DNA of 64,000 nucleotides from Companilactobacillus ginsenosidimutans (GTDB taxonomy: Bacteria; Bacillota; Bacilli; Lactobacillales; Lactobacillaceae). The position numbers were made by a program, and so were the translations under genes. Shown here piece after piece: positions 43,655-53,908 of the stretch (the stretch's first letter is position 1; the number at the start of each line of letters is the position of its first letter). Under the pieces are notes generated by a model that searched no databases, was not told the DNA's origin, and saw nothing but the letters and a program-made list of their open reading frames with translations. The stretch is from positions 1,426,001 to 1,490,000 of the forward strand of contig NZ_CP012034.1 in NCBI RefSeq assembly GCF_001050475.1. Reading direction: 5' to 3'.

Positions 43655-44872
43655 TTAATCAGTTTCCGAAATTATCTGAATTTCATCAATCAATTCTTCA
43701 ATTTCAGATTCTTGATATACCGCTTTATGGTGTGTAATCAGATTTTGCTTGAGTGACTGTAAAGTTGGGTTATTAATACCCTTTACTTTGGAAAGATTCT
43801 CATTTGTAAGTTTTACACCGGAATCTACTTTTTTAAGATAAATCTCTGACGACATTCCAAAAAGATGGACTCTGTCTCCAAATTTTTCCATTAAATTATT
43901 AGACATAATTAGTCCGGCTGGATCCAAATCACTTGAATGGTATATTTCAACATTTTTCGGCAACAAGCTTAATAATTTCCACGTTGAATATTTGAACTGA
44001 CCACTTGTCATAATAATTGGTATATCTTTAAGTTTATCAACAATAATTGCGTAGACACTGGAATTTTCAATTAAGAAAACCTTGTTACCCTTTGATGGAA
44101 AAGCAGAATCAAGCTCAAGTAGTTTCATGAGAGGAACATTCCAAACCATGTGTTGACTCGAAGCCGCATGAAATAAATCGTCATTAGCATCAATGTTTTG
44201 AACTGTAACAAAATTCAAAATATCATCCTTAACTATGTTCACACTCAAATAAATTTCATTCCCGTCTGTCAGTTTAGGCCTTAATAACTTAATACATTCT
44301 AAAAACATTTTCCCTACGGTGGTTGTTTTGTCGAGCCCGTGGGGATTTTTTAGTATCAGAAATGCAAATACAGGCAATCTAGTCGGTTGAGCTGGAATAT
44401 TATTAAGACATTTTTCGACCTGTATAAAATCATCAAGGATTGCATCGCGGGTGTAATACGATTTTATTTTTGATTCAGATAAAATACTACACACTTTGGG
44501 ATTTGATACTTGAACAGAAGTCAAAAATCGTTGAAACGCTCTTTCATTTTCCTCGTCAATCGATTGCTTGGTGACTAACTTCTTTCCAATCACTCCTTGA
44601 ACGAGTTCAAAAATACTAATCCCGGCAAATCTACTATGCTCTAAAGCTTCTTCAAAATCAGATACTTTAAACCGCTTAGTTTTTTCCCATCGAAACTTAT
44701 TTACTCCTAAGAAAGCCAGTAGAGATGCATTATTACCCAATAATTCCTTATCGATGGTTCCTTTGAATTCACCATATGAATAATATTTGCCAGCCATTTC
44801 CTTCATCAGTTTGATGAACACCGGACTCGATTTGAAATATTTTATTGCTGAATCTAATGCTTCCTTCGCCAC
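43655..44872 (-). CDS. jetD: Wadjet JetD, Toprim nuclease subunit (DUF2399 type)
   Basis: 405 residues from a GTG that overlaps the jetC stop (TAGTG). The Toprim acidic motifs are LIENSSVYA (Glu) near 290 and SSDLDPAG (DxD) near 335. JetD cuts plasmid DNA after the JetABC SMC complex has extruded it. It is the last gene of the jetABCD operon, the usual order. Both catalytic motifs look intact. Confidence 0.88.
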   Translation of the reverse strand: MAKEALDSAIKYFKSSPVFIKLMKEMAGKYYSYGEFKGTIDKELLGNNASLLAFLGVNKFRWEKTKRFKVSDFEEALEHSRFAGISIFELVQGVIGKKLVTKQSIDEENERAFQRFLTSVQVSNPKVCSILSESKIKSYYTRDAILDDFIQVEKCLNNIPAQPTRLPVFAFLILKNPHGLDKTTTVGKMFLECIKLLRPKLTDGNEIYLSVNIVKDDILNFVTVQNIDANDDLFHAASSQHMVWNVPLMKLLELDSAFPSKGNKVFLIENSSVYAIIVDKLKDIPIIMTSGQFKYSTWKLLSLLPKNVEIYHSSDLDPAGLIMSNNLMEKFGDRVHLFGMSSEIYLKKVDSGVKLTNENLSKVKGINNPTLQSLKQNLITHHKAVYQESEIEELIDEIQIISETD

Positions 44873-47800
44873 TATTCTTCCCTATTCTTTCCGTTCCAAT
44901 GAATCTTAATTGTCGTCACCAAGTCTCCAGCTTCACCTTTGGCTCTCAATAATTCATAGGTGTTCAAGCTTGGGACAGTTGAATATTCGGCCTGTAACTG
45001 TTGAGAATTCATGATGTAGTTGAATCCTAGTTGATTGATGGTTTTGAAAAGCTGACTGATATTGCTCTCGTCAATCCCAGCAAATGCTTCATCCAAAGTA
45101 ATAATTCGAGGTGCAAAATCACTAGCATTATCATACCTTGCCGACATGGCAACAAATAATGGCGTATACATCGTAATAGCTTTTTCCCCACCAGAGAATC
45201 TATTGAAAACAGCCCTAGTCAATTGGCGCTTGTTCTTCCCATTCTGAGTGTAAAACATTCTAAACTGGAACCACTCACGGTAATCGAGTGCATCCCTCAA
45301 GACAGTAGTCATTTGAACTGACTTGCCTTCATCCTCATATTCAGCACGTCTAGCATTAATCTTGCTATTCAAGAAACGCTTAATCTTGTTCAAGTCAGCA
45401 TCAGTTAGGGCCTTAGGATCCTTCTTCAGCAAATTAACGCCTTCTTGATTATCAGTATCGCTCAACTCGTCACTAGGCTTAATCTCCCACTTAATATTCA
45501 ATTTCAAGTTAGAATTATTTTCCTGTTGACGAAGGACAAGGTTGATCTTATCGACCCAATCCTGAGCCTTATTAATTCGTTGGCGAATAATTTTACCTAA
45601 GCTGTCAAAAATAATTGTTCGGAATAATTCCTCTTCACCTTGTGTCATAGCTTCTTGGTTAATCGAAATTTGTTGCTTCAGTTTTTCGTCCAACTGAGTA
45701 ACGGAACTGTCGACACCTGATAACTCGACTAATACTTCCTGCTGGATATTCAAATCTCTGCGCCAATTATCAATTTCAGCTTGATAATCTGAAAAGTCAT
45801 TAATCCAATCTGGCTCAGTCAAAGTAGACCGACTTCGTTGTTTAGGACCGAAATCCAAGAGGTCATTACTTTGCGTATTGAATTGTCGATTGACGATTTC
45901 AATATCGTGACTTAGCTTGTCAGCTTCTGGCATGTGCTCGTCTAACAATTCAGTTCTTAACGTATCTTGGTCCGACTCATCGTCACCAACTTCAATGCTC
46001 AATTCTTTATCAAATGTTTGAATCAACAATGCTGAAAAAGGTTTTTCAAACTCGAGTTGTGTTGAGAAAAGATTGATATCACTTTCATATGACCCAACCT
46101 TACCAGCAAGCTCATGCAGTCGCTTATTGTTACCTTTTTGCTGGTGCTTGATTGATTCTATTCTATCGTCGATATCCTTTATTTGCTTACGAATATCAGC
46201 CAGATCACCAGCAGCACCCTGCAATTTTTTATTAGAGGCCAATGCAAAGTTAATCTGTTGCTTCTTTTCATATAATGTCGTTAACTCAGTTTTTCTTTCA
46301 ACCAAATCGTTTTCCAATTCAGCTAGTCTTTCAATAACATCGTTAATTCGTTCATTCTGATTATTGATGTTATTTGCAAACTGTTTCCATTCATTAATCC
46401 CAGACAAATAAGATTCCATCGATTGAGTCGCTTGAACAAAAGCTTCCTCATTTTTAGCAATCTTAATATTCTGAGTTTTCTGATTAATTCCCAATCTAAT
46501 CCTCTGAGAGGATTCTTTTTCAGCTTCAAGTGCCACACTAGCTTGACTTACCGTGTTTCTTTGCAACTCAATATTGTGGTCACATACTTCTACCTGATGA
46601 TGAGCTTGATGCAAATCATCATCTGTAGGTAATTTGGCTTGATCGTCGACAACACGAACAATTTCTTGACGAGTTTCCTCAAGCCTTTTGGTTGTCAACT
46701 CTCTGTCACTAAGCTTTTGATTAATCTCCCCCTGAATCTTCTCAATTTGTGATTCACGATATTTTTTCTGAGCAGTCGCACCAATGAATTGAGAAACATA
46801 ATCCGGTTGAGCTTTTCCAGAAATAATTCCAACTCTAAATTCACCATCAACGGTAATCATGGTTTGAACATCATGATTAGTATCATCAACGGCAATACTA
46901 TTCAACAGTTCAGTAATTTGGGATTTTTCAATATTAACATCGGAATCCAAATCAGCTTTCAAATAATCCGCTAAAGTCTGCTGCATTAATAAGGGTTCAG
47001 CTACCAAAACGGAATCCCCAACCACAATTTTCCCATCTTGAGTAACCAATCCATCTAGAATGCCACTCTCTAGTAATGCACCTTCCAATTTACCGGCAAC
47101 ATCAGCAGAAATATCAGGATTCCAGTCCAGCAGTTGATAAAACGGAACACCATCTGACTGTTGATCACGTGCTTTTTCACGTCTAGATAATCGTTCCGGA
47201 ACAGGATATTTTTGCGAACGGATATTTTCCTGCTCTGCTTTTAAATCACCAATTTCTTGATCAATTTGGTCAATCTCAGCTGTAACTTCTTTTTCTTGAA
47301 TTTTAAGTTCGGCACTTTTATTAGTGAATTCATCGATAATTGGTTTCACAGCAACAGAAAAATCAGAAACTTCAGAGGTATAAATTTTATCCAAATTAGA
47401 CTGCACGGTTCCGATAACTTCATGAGTAATTTCAAAGCTCAAAGAGTCACGATAATCCATCAACGCTTGCTTTAAATTGAATAAATATTCATTGTAACTA
47501 GATTCCCAGTCACGTTGTTCAAGCTGCATCTTTGAGAGCTTATCATTCTCCACACTCAACGACCTGTCTAATCGATCAATATTTTCTTCAACTCGGGACT
47601 GTTTCTCAAATAAATTGACGATTGCTCGTAAATTACTCTGATACTCATGAGCTTCTGTAATCCAATGTTTAAAGTCAATATCTGTTTTCTCAGAAGTTGA
47701 AGAGATTATCAATTGATGTTGAATTGTAAAACTAAGCTTGTCAGCAATGTTTTGCATCTTCTCACTCAATTTCTTCAACTCATTCTCAGTTTCAGCCTTC

Positions 47801-48948
47801 TTATAATTCAGTCCGTTCTGCTTATCTTGTTGAGTATCAATATTTACTTGATTTTGTAATACTTGATTATGTTTATTCTCATAATCCTTCGAAATATTCT
47901 CAAGGTCCTTCTCTAGCTTGGTCTCTTTTTCAGCCAACCCAAAAAGTTTATTACTGGAAAGCTTGTTTCGAAGATCTCCTTGAGCAGTGAGTTCAATTTC
48001 CAAATTATCGACAGACTGAGTCAACTCATCTTGTAATTGTAGATTATTTTGTTTTTCATTCTCAACATCATTAAGCCTTTTGTTCAAACTCAAATAAGCA
48101 TCTGAATGTTTCTTCGATGTATGGGCTAGCGTTAATAATTGATCTCTACGATATTTGTTAAATGCTCTAAGAAGTGGTTGAAGCGCTTTTTCCTGATTCT
48201 TGCTATCCTGAATATTCGAATTTGCTCTCTCAATTTGGTCCAAAGTCTGGGCGCTTGCTTGCACATTGTCATCCGTCAAGCTTGGAAGTGATGATGCCAA
48301 AATATTTTCCAAATCATCCGGCTTGAAATCTTTATTCAGTTTAGGATTACGAAGTTGAATCAATAAACTAATCGTATCTTCAAAATCCTCGATAGAATTG
48401 AATCCAAAAATATGGTTGCTCACGTATTTCGCGTAATCCTTAGCTTTATCAAAAACATTGCCACCTTGAACTAACTGATTCTTCAATTGTTTCTTGCTTA
48501 AGGTCGTGGCAGAGTTTTCCGTTTCATTTGTTAGAAGTGAAAAGTCATAATCAGCACCGATTCTTCGACCATCTTCAATTACAAAGTACCAGCGGTCAAG
48601 GTTGGTGGAATTTCTGCGTCCATGCATCCCTATCCCAGTCGTTATATATTTATCACCAAGCTTATATTCCGCCCATAAATATCCAACTGCTTCGTCTTTT
48701 CCACTGACATCTTTCTCGCCAAGCAAATAATCCAACATTTTACGGTCGCGACTACCAAAAGAATCTAAACGACTAGCTTCAGTGTTACCGTCAAGTAGGA
48801 CTGGCATCAAACTCTGCATAGTAACTGATTTACCCGCACCATTACTACCACGCAGGAGTAAATGGCCATCGCTTAATTCAAAAATCTGATCTTGATAATA
48901 CCAAAAGTTTATTAATCCCAATCGATTTAAAACATATTGATTTTCCAT
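44872..48948 (-). CDS. jetC: Wadjet JetC, SMC-like ATPase
   Basis: 1358 residues. Walker A is RGSNGAGKSVTM near 33-44. Long coiled coils run from about 260 to 500 and 740 to 1000 with a hinge region between them. The signature RFSGGEKAITMYTPLFVAM lies near 1230 and Walker B is APRIITLDEAFAGID near 1265. It is the loop-extruding motor that recognises small circular DNA. AGGAG precedes the ATG. Confidence 0.92.
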   Translation of the reverse strand: MENQYVLNRLGLINFWYYQDQIFELSDGHLLLRGSNGAGKSVTMQSLMPVLLDGNTEASRLDSFGSRDRKMLDYLLGEKDVSGKDEAVGYLWAEYKLGDKYITTGIGMHGRRNSTNLDRWYFVIEDGRRIGADYDFSLLTNETENSATTLSKKQLKNQLVQGGNVFDKAKDYAKYVSNHIFGFNSIEDFEDTISLLIQLRNPKLNKDFKPDDLENILASSLPSLTDDNVQASAQTLDQIERANSNIQDSKNQEKALQPLLRAFNKYRRDQLLTLAHTSKKHSDAYLSLNKRLNDVENEKQNNLQLQDELTQSVDNLEIELTAQGDLRNKLSSNKLFGLAEKETKLEKDLENISKDYENKHNQVLQNQVNIDTQQDKQNGLNYKKAETENELKKLSEKMQNIADKLSFTIQHQLIISSTSEKTDIDFKHWITEAHEYQSNLRAIVNLFEKQSRVEENIDRLDRSLSVENDKLSKMQLEQRDWESSYNEYLFNLKQALMDYRDSLSFEITHEVIGTVQSNLDKIYTSEVSDFSVAVKPIIDEFTNKSAELKIQEKEVTAEIDQIDQEIGDLKAEQENIRSQKYPVPERLSRREKARDQQSDGVPFYQLLDWNPDISADVAGKLEGALLESGILDGLVTQDGKIVVGDSVLVAEPLLMQQTLADYLKADLDSDVNIEKSQITELLNSIAVDDTNHDVQTMITVDGEFRVGIISGKAQPDYVSQFIGATAQKKYRESQIEKIQGEINQKLSDRELTTKRLEETRQEIVRVVDDQAKLPTDDDLHQAHHQVEVCDHNIELQRNTVSQASVALEAEKESSQRIRLGINQKTQNIKIAKNEEAFVQATQSMESYLSGINEWKQFANNINNQNERINDVIERLAELENDLVERKTELTTLYEKKQQINFALASNKKLQGAAGDLADIRKQIKDIDDRIESIKHQQKGNNKRLHELAGKVGSYESDINLFSTQLEFEKPFSALLIQTFDKELSIEVGDDESDQDTLRTELLDEHMPEADKLSHDIEIVNRQFNTQSNDLLDFGPKQRSRSTLTEPDWINDFSDYQAEIDNWRRDLNIQQEVLVELSGVDSSVTQLDEKLKQQISINQEAMTQGEEELFRTIIFDSLGKIIRQRINKAQDWVDKINLVLRQQENNSNLKLNIKWEIKPSDELSDTDNQEGVNLLKKDPKALTDADLNKIKRFLNSKINARRAEYEDEGKSVQMTTVLRDALDYREWFQFRMFYTQNGKNKRQLTRAVFNRFSGGEKAITMYTPLFVAMSARYDNASDFAPRIITLDEAFAGIDESNISQLFKTINQLGFNYIMNSQQLQAEYSTVPSLNTYELLRAKGEAGDLVTTIKIHWNGKNREE

Positions 48949-48956
48949 GACTTCTC

Positions 48957-50057
48957 CTAGTCGTTTTTAATAAATTCGCCACTCAATCTGGCAAAAATTG
49001 GTGTAACAACAATCCCAGTATCATTTAACTTAGTCAAGCCAGTCTGATTAGTTTGAGCTAATAATTCTTTAGCCAATAGTTCAAGTGATTTTTCCCGATA
49101 TGTTTTTGACAAAAGTTCTTGATTATCAATCACAGCCTCAGACACAATACTTTGCCACTGTGAGATTCCAAGATGGATTTGGCCATATTCATCAGTATTA
49201 AACTGACCATCACGCAATTTATCCCCAACTATCATCAACAGGTCCCCAGCACTGCTATTATCAGGAATGTATTTAATTTGGGCGCGTCGGTTGTGGCTAA
49301 CCAACAATCCTAAATCTTTAGATAGTTCAAAGTCGTAATAAGAATAACGTTCAAAATAATCAATTAAGAATTTTTGTTGATTCCGCATATATCTGAATAA
49401 TTCTTCAGTTTCCTCCGTGCGGCAAATTCCAGGGGAAATAAATAAACTTTGGATAACCTTAATTCTAGTAGCGTGTTCATCGGGACTAAATTTAAGCTGT
49501 TCCCAACTTTCTAAATTTTGTAAGTTCTCCGGGAATCTTCGTAACAAGTAACGGGAATAATTTGTTGCTGTGAACAACGCCTCTTCGTTTTCATTGCGGT
49601 CAAACTCATCATAGTTACCATCCAAGACATTAATCACGGATAGTTCTACCAATTGTTTGATAACTCTGACTAACCTTTTTCTAATTTGAAACTCAGTCCA
49701 ATCAATCTTCACTGGCATATTTCTTTTCAGATTGTCGGTTAAATCCGGCAACAAAAAAGGTGTATCCGGACCAGTCTCCTCAAGGAAAGACATAACACAA
49801 GCAAACATGACATAATCTTCAACTTCATCAAAATTTTCAATTCCCATAAACGATTGCGGATATTCTGGAATTTTTTCCAATTTAATAAAATGCGCATTCA
49901 CAATTAATCTCATCCCAAGGTCGTTAAGGCAGAGCTTTCTCAAATCAGAAGTATTTTTCTTGATTAGTCGAAACAGTTCCGATTGCTTGTTATCTAAAAT
50001 TACGCGATTTTCAAGCAAAGCATCTAAACAAATTCGAATATCTTCATCATTTTTCAA
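48957..50057 (-). CDS. jetB: Wadjet JetB, kite-like subunit (DUF2398 type)
   Basis: I choose a TTG at 50057 (MKNDEDIRICLD), 8 nt after GGGAGG inside the end of jetA, giving about 366 residues. It is a winged-helix, kleisin-partner-type protein: NDLGMRLIVNAHFIKLEKIP, FEVED-like acidic segments and LKRNMPVKIDWTEFQIRKRLVRVIK. JetB bridges JetA to the SMC motor. It starts within the 3' end of jetA and stops 8 bp before jetC. Confidence 0.85.
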   Translation of the reverse strand: MKNDEDIRICLDALLENRVILDNKQSELFRLIKKNTSDLRKLCLNDLGMRLIVNAHFIKLEKIPEYPQSFMGIENFDEVEDYVMFACVMSFLEETGPDTPFLLPDLTDNLKRNMPVKIDWTEFQIRKRLVRVIKQLVELSVINVLDGNYDEFDRNENEEALFTATNYSRYLLRRFPENLQNLESWEQLKFSPDEHATRIKVIQSLFISPGICRTEETEELFRYMRNQQKFLIDYFERYSYYDFELSKDLGLLVSHNRRAQIKYIPDNSSAGDLLMIVGDKLRDGQFNTDEYGQIHLGISQWQSIVSEAVIDNQELLSKTYREKSLELLAKELLAQTNQTGLTKLNDTGIVVTPIFARLSGEFIKND

Positions 50058-51534
50058 TTTCTTGCCCTCCCACAATTTTGAATTCCGTATCTGGCATCGT
50101 TAAATATCCATCTGAAAACTGCACAGTTACCAGTCGTTTCCGATCAATTTTAACTTCAAAAACCCAGCCTAGCTTAGTAGCAACTCGGTGATCTGACGCA
50201 ACCATTGCTGATGAAAAGTATCTAATTAAATCATGTCGCATTTCAATCGGAAGTTCGTGAATATTCGACAATTGAAGTGATCCACCTTCCAAATATTTGT
50301 TCCACATTGCTCGAGTCTCTTGTTGTTTCTTTTGATATGCCAAACGTACTTGAGCTTGTTTCTCCGGATCCTTAACAAAAGGCTTGTTTACAACCCTGGC
50401 TCTATTCTTCCGACTTTTAGATGTCAATTCAGCATTTGGTACTTCCATTTTCCATAATTCATCCAATTGGTTGGTGACATTCATGGCAGCAGCCTGCACA
50501 TGTCTAGTTTTTCCAAAGCTAAAGAGTAATGATGATAGCTTATTCGCGTCAGACAATTTAGCTTCTTCATCAGATGCACTATCGACAATTGATTGATACC
50601 AACTAGCAATTTGCAAATAATCCTTAGACCGACTTCGATGTTGCTGATTGCTTTCAGTAATAGTTTGAATAATGCTGGTTACACGACTCATCGCCTCATT
50701 AGTTTGGGCAATCAGATTAGTGTATTCACTGTCACGCCCCTCTTGATCAATAAACCAGTCACGAATATGCTTCCAAGTTTCAGTTATTCTCCCGGCAGTT
50801 TCTTGAGAACTTTGCTTTGTAAAAGTTGGTTTCTTCTCATCGTGTTCAGTTTGTAGCTTAATGATTTTCTGAATAGTATCCTCAGATACACCATTCAATG
50901 CAGTTTCAATCGCCACACTGGTCTGTTGCATCTTACGAATAAATTCTCGTAAATATTCGATGAATTTTAATTTATAGACTAGAAACTCGGTGGTCTGCAT
51001 TAAGTCTTCTACCTTACTAGAGGTCAAATAGGCCACATACCCTGTTGCATTACGGCGAATTTTGTCAAACCTATCATGCAAGTCTTCCCATCCATCCAAT
51101 AATTTCTGATTATCAAACGAGTTCAATTTGTTTAAGACTTCCAGCAATCTTTCGAATAAATGTGAATCCAAATCCCCCGAGTTCTCATCCTCACTTGGCA
51201 ATGACTGTATGAATTCTTCAATGGCAATTCCTACCGTCGTGATTTGATATCTAAAATGTTTATTCCGATACTCTTCAATTGTCTTTGGATGAGTCATCTC
51301 TTGTTGAGCCTGCAAATTACCCCATTCAGTCAACAAATTCAGATCATTATCCAGTTGGTCAGCAGTATAATCAGCCAATCCTGAATCCCTAACGCCTTCA
51401 AGAATATCTTACTTATATAGTAAGTTATTCATCCGCTGATTTTCGGTATAAAAAAAGTGCATAATCCGACGATAACGTTCAACGTTATCAGCATTCAGAT
51501 ATGCAACTTGTTTTAATTTATCATAATCACTCAT
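50047..51534 (-). pseudogene. jetA: Wadjet JetA, kleisin subunit (DUF2397 type), with an early nonsense codon
   Basis: From an ATG at 51534 after GGGGAAAA the frame reads MSDYDKLKQVAYLNADNVERY... to LLYK, then TAA at 51411-51409 (codon 42), then DILEGVRDSGLADYTADQLD in the same frame. This joins exactly at the conserved DUF2397 N-terminus, so one base has made a stop. A TTG at 51378 with an AGGG upstream could restart translation and give 443 residues without the first 50. Whether Wadjet still works here is unknown. It leads the operon. Confidence 0.82.
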
Positions 51535-51680
51535 ATATTATTTTCCCCATGGCTAAACGTCATTATTGACTTAAATTGTATCATGCAAACTTACGTTTTT
51601 GGAGTTATTTAATATTTATTCAAAACACAAAAAAGAAGTATCAAGAATCAATCTCAATACTCCTCATAAATCACATATTG

Positions 51681-52961
51681 TTATGCTTCTGAAGCACCTG
51701 AGTTAGCATCAACATCTGGTGTTGGTGCTGCGGGTGCGACTGTTGTGTCGGCATCTTCTGATGCTCCAGCATTTGCATCTACATCGGCTTTGGCAGAATC
51801 TGAGCCTTCTGATGCTCCGGCTGTTGCGTCTACTTTGGCATTTGGATCTGCGACTAATTTCTTACCTGTTTGTTTGAGGTATTGTTCGATGATTGGCCAC
51901 ATGTCGAGTACCCATTCGTTTACTCCACGATATCTGCCATTTTCATCACGCATTGCTTTGTAATAGTGCATTACGTGTCTTGTATCGTTGTTACCAGGTA
52001 CTGGCATTGAAATCAAGTCACTCTTACCTTCACGTAAGGCATGGATAACTTGTTTTACGTGTTTGATTGCGCGTGGTGGGTGAACGTCTGTCATACGGTC
52101 ACCGACTTGATCTGGTGTTCTTGATGCTAACATATCTTTTCCATCCATTGTCTTGTTGTAATAGATGAATTGGTTGTTGTCATCAACGTATGTTAATTCC
52201 ATTGGCATAGTGTTCAAGAAATAGTTGATTTGGTCAACTGTCAAAAGTCCACGATCCAATTTAACGTAAGCTTTGCCGTCAACGGCATTTGTCTTAACTG
52301 CAGCTTGTTCAACCCAATCTTTAGCATTCATTTCAACGTTTGTAACGGTTGTGTCAACCGGATTCTTGGCATCCAAATCTTCTTGTTCATATGAGTCGTC
52401 ACTTTGTTTACCAATCATATTAATAACTTTTACAAATTTGATAAATTTAGCTAATGTACCGCCGATAAAGTCGATTGTACCTTGACTCTTCAAGTTTCCG
52501 TTATCATCAAATGCACCTTTAACATTGCCAAGTAAAACTTCATTTCCTGGCAAGCAAATTGCGTTAACACCTGGTGATTCAAGAATTTGTCTTAAGTGTA
52601 ATTGAGCACGTGATGAACCTTGTGTGTAGTATGATGCACCAACGATTAAGACTGGTTTGCCATCTAATGGATGAATGCTGTAAGAAAGCCATTCGATAAG
52701 ATTCTTCATGGCAGCAGTTACAGTGTGATTGTGCTCTGGTTCAGCAAGAATAACACCATCAGCTGCTTGAATTTTTTTAGCGATGTATTGAATTGCATCA
52801 CCTTGTGATACATCCTCATCTTGATTGAACATTGGAATGTCATTGATGTCCAAAATCTCGATATCCACTTGGCTGTTGAAATGTGATGCCATAAATTTCA
52901 ACAACATACGGTTATATGATTGGTCTGCGATTGAGCCTGCGATACCAACTAATTTCATCAT
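51681..52961 (-). CDS. NADPH-dependent FMN reductase with PAS-like domain and GAS-motif tail
   Basis: 426 residues, about twice the family norm. Residues 1-190 are an NADPH_FMN_red flavodoxin fold ([35 protein letters not shown]). Residues 235-365 resemble a DUF438/PAS-type domain ([19 protein letters not shown]...[16 protein letters not shown]). The last 50 residues are disordered and repeat DA(T/N)(A/S)GASE three times at 378, 395 and 418. That motif resembles the ApbE target D-x-x-(S/T)-G-A-(S/T). It follows a tail-less paralogue by 12 bp. Confidence 0.8.
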   Translation of the reverse strand: MMKLVGIAGSIADQSYNRMLLKFMASHFNSQVDIEILDINDIPMFNQDEDVSQGDAIQYIAKKIQAADGVILAEPEHNHTVTAAMKNLIEWLSYSIHPLDGKPVLIVGASYYTQGSSRAQLHLRQILESPGVNAICLPGNEVLLGNVKGAFDDNGNLKSQGTIDFIGGTLAKFIKFVKVINMIGKQSDDSYEQEDLDAKNPVDTTVTNVEMNAKDWVEQAAVKTNAVDGKAYVKLDRGLLTVDQINYFLNTMPMELTYVDDNNQFIYYNKTMDGKDMLASRTPDQVGDRMTDVHPPRAIKHVKQVIHALREGKSDLISMPVPGNNDTRHVMHYYKAMRDENGRYRGVNEWVLDMWPIIEQYLKQTGKKLVADPNAKVDATAGASEGSDSAKADVDANAGASEDADTTVAPAAPTPDVDANSGASEA

Positions 52962-52973
52962 AGTAACTCCCCC

Positions 52974-53585
52974 TTATTTATTGTCTTCCCAGTTAAAGTC
53001 TGCAGCATCTTGTTTGTTTGCTTCAGTTGAGCTGTTTAATTGAGCTGAAATGTCGACGAAATTCAAAAAATCTTGGAATAATCCGTCTAGTTGAACAACT
53101 TGTTCTTGATCCTTCAAGTTGCCATTTTCATCAAATGCATCTAGTGAGTGTCCAAGTAGGAATTCTGAACTAGGCATAATTCTAGCTTTGATTTCAGGTG
53201 AATCTAAAATTTGACGAAGTTGAGCTTGAGCACGTGATGATCCTAGTGATCCGTATGATGCACCGGTAATCATAACTGGCTTGTCGACAAATGGGTGTTG
53301 TCCATATGACAACCAAGCTAGTGCGCTAGTCAAAACAGCGGGAATTGAGTGGTCATATTCTGGAGTTCCGATAATAACACCGTCCGCTGCTTCAATTTTC
53401 TTAGCAACTTCTTTTGCGTATTCCGGAACAGTCTTTTCAGGACTCTTCTTATATATTGGTAGACCCTTGATTTCGACTAATTCAATATCAGCCTCATTTT
53501 CAAAATGTTTTTGGATAAATTGTAATAATTGACGATTTGTTGATTTTTTTGAGTTGGAACCAACTATGGCGATAAACTTTTTCAT
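52974..53585 (-). CDS. NADPH-dependent FMN reductase
   Basis: I choose the second ATG (53585, MKKFIAIVGSNSKKS) because AAAGGA abuts the first one; this gives 203 residues. FMN loop GSNSKKSTN, then GTPEYDHSIPAVLTSALAWLSY, match the azoreductase/FMN reductase family. It is paralogous to the N-terminal domain of the next gene and co-transcribed with it. It ends in an acidic tail without the GAS repeats. Confidence 0.88.
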   Translation of the reverse strand: MKKFIAIVGSNSKKSTNRQLLQFIQKHFENEADIELVEIKGLPIYKKSPEKTVPEYAKEVAKKIEAADGVIIGTPEYDHSIPAVLTSALAWLSYGQHPFVDKPVMITGASYGSLGSSRAQAQLRQILDSPEIKARIMPSSEFLLGHSLDAFDENGNLKDQEQVVQLDGLFQDFLNFVDISAQLNSSTEANKQDAADFNWEDNK

Positions 53586-53869
53586 TAAGCTATCCATCCT
53601 TTCAATACAAACTAAATATTCCTATATTATATATTTTAATTATATTCTTGTGATAAAGCAATCAAAGTTTGTAAAACGTTTGCACTTTTTTCTTAATTGC
53701 ATATCAACTCAATAATAACACTATCTTATCAGTGTTTTCTCAGTTGTAAATAGAAAGTTCAAATATGCCTGATAGACGTTAGTTTGTGATAATCAGTTCA
53801 AATGAGAAAGTTTTATCAATCATTAATTGTTTTTATGAGATCATAATTATTGCTTATTTATATTGCAGC

Positions 53870-53906
53870 AAAAAAAGCCAGGAAATACTAATCCCAGCTT
53901 TGTCAT
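53870..53906 (-). terminator. terminator of the CAP gene
   Basis: AAAGCTGGGA and TTCCTGGCTTT pair (with G-U pairs) on the minus strand, followed by TTTT, after the stop of the CAP-domain gene. Confidence 0.55.
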
Positions 53907-53908
53907 TA

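Noticed and set aside
8796..51411. Stop-codon reassignment or suppression as explanation for the in-frame stops
   Set aside because: The breaks use both TAA and TAG, while many intact genes in the window end normally at the same codons.
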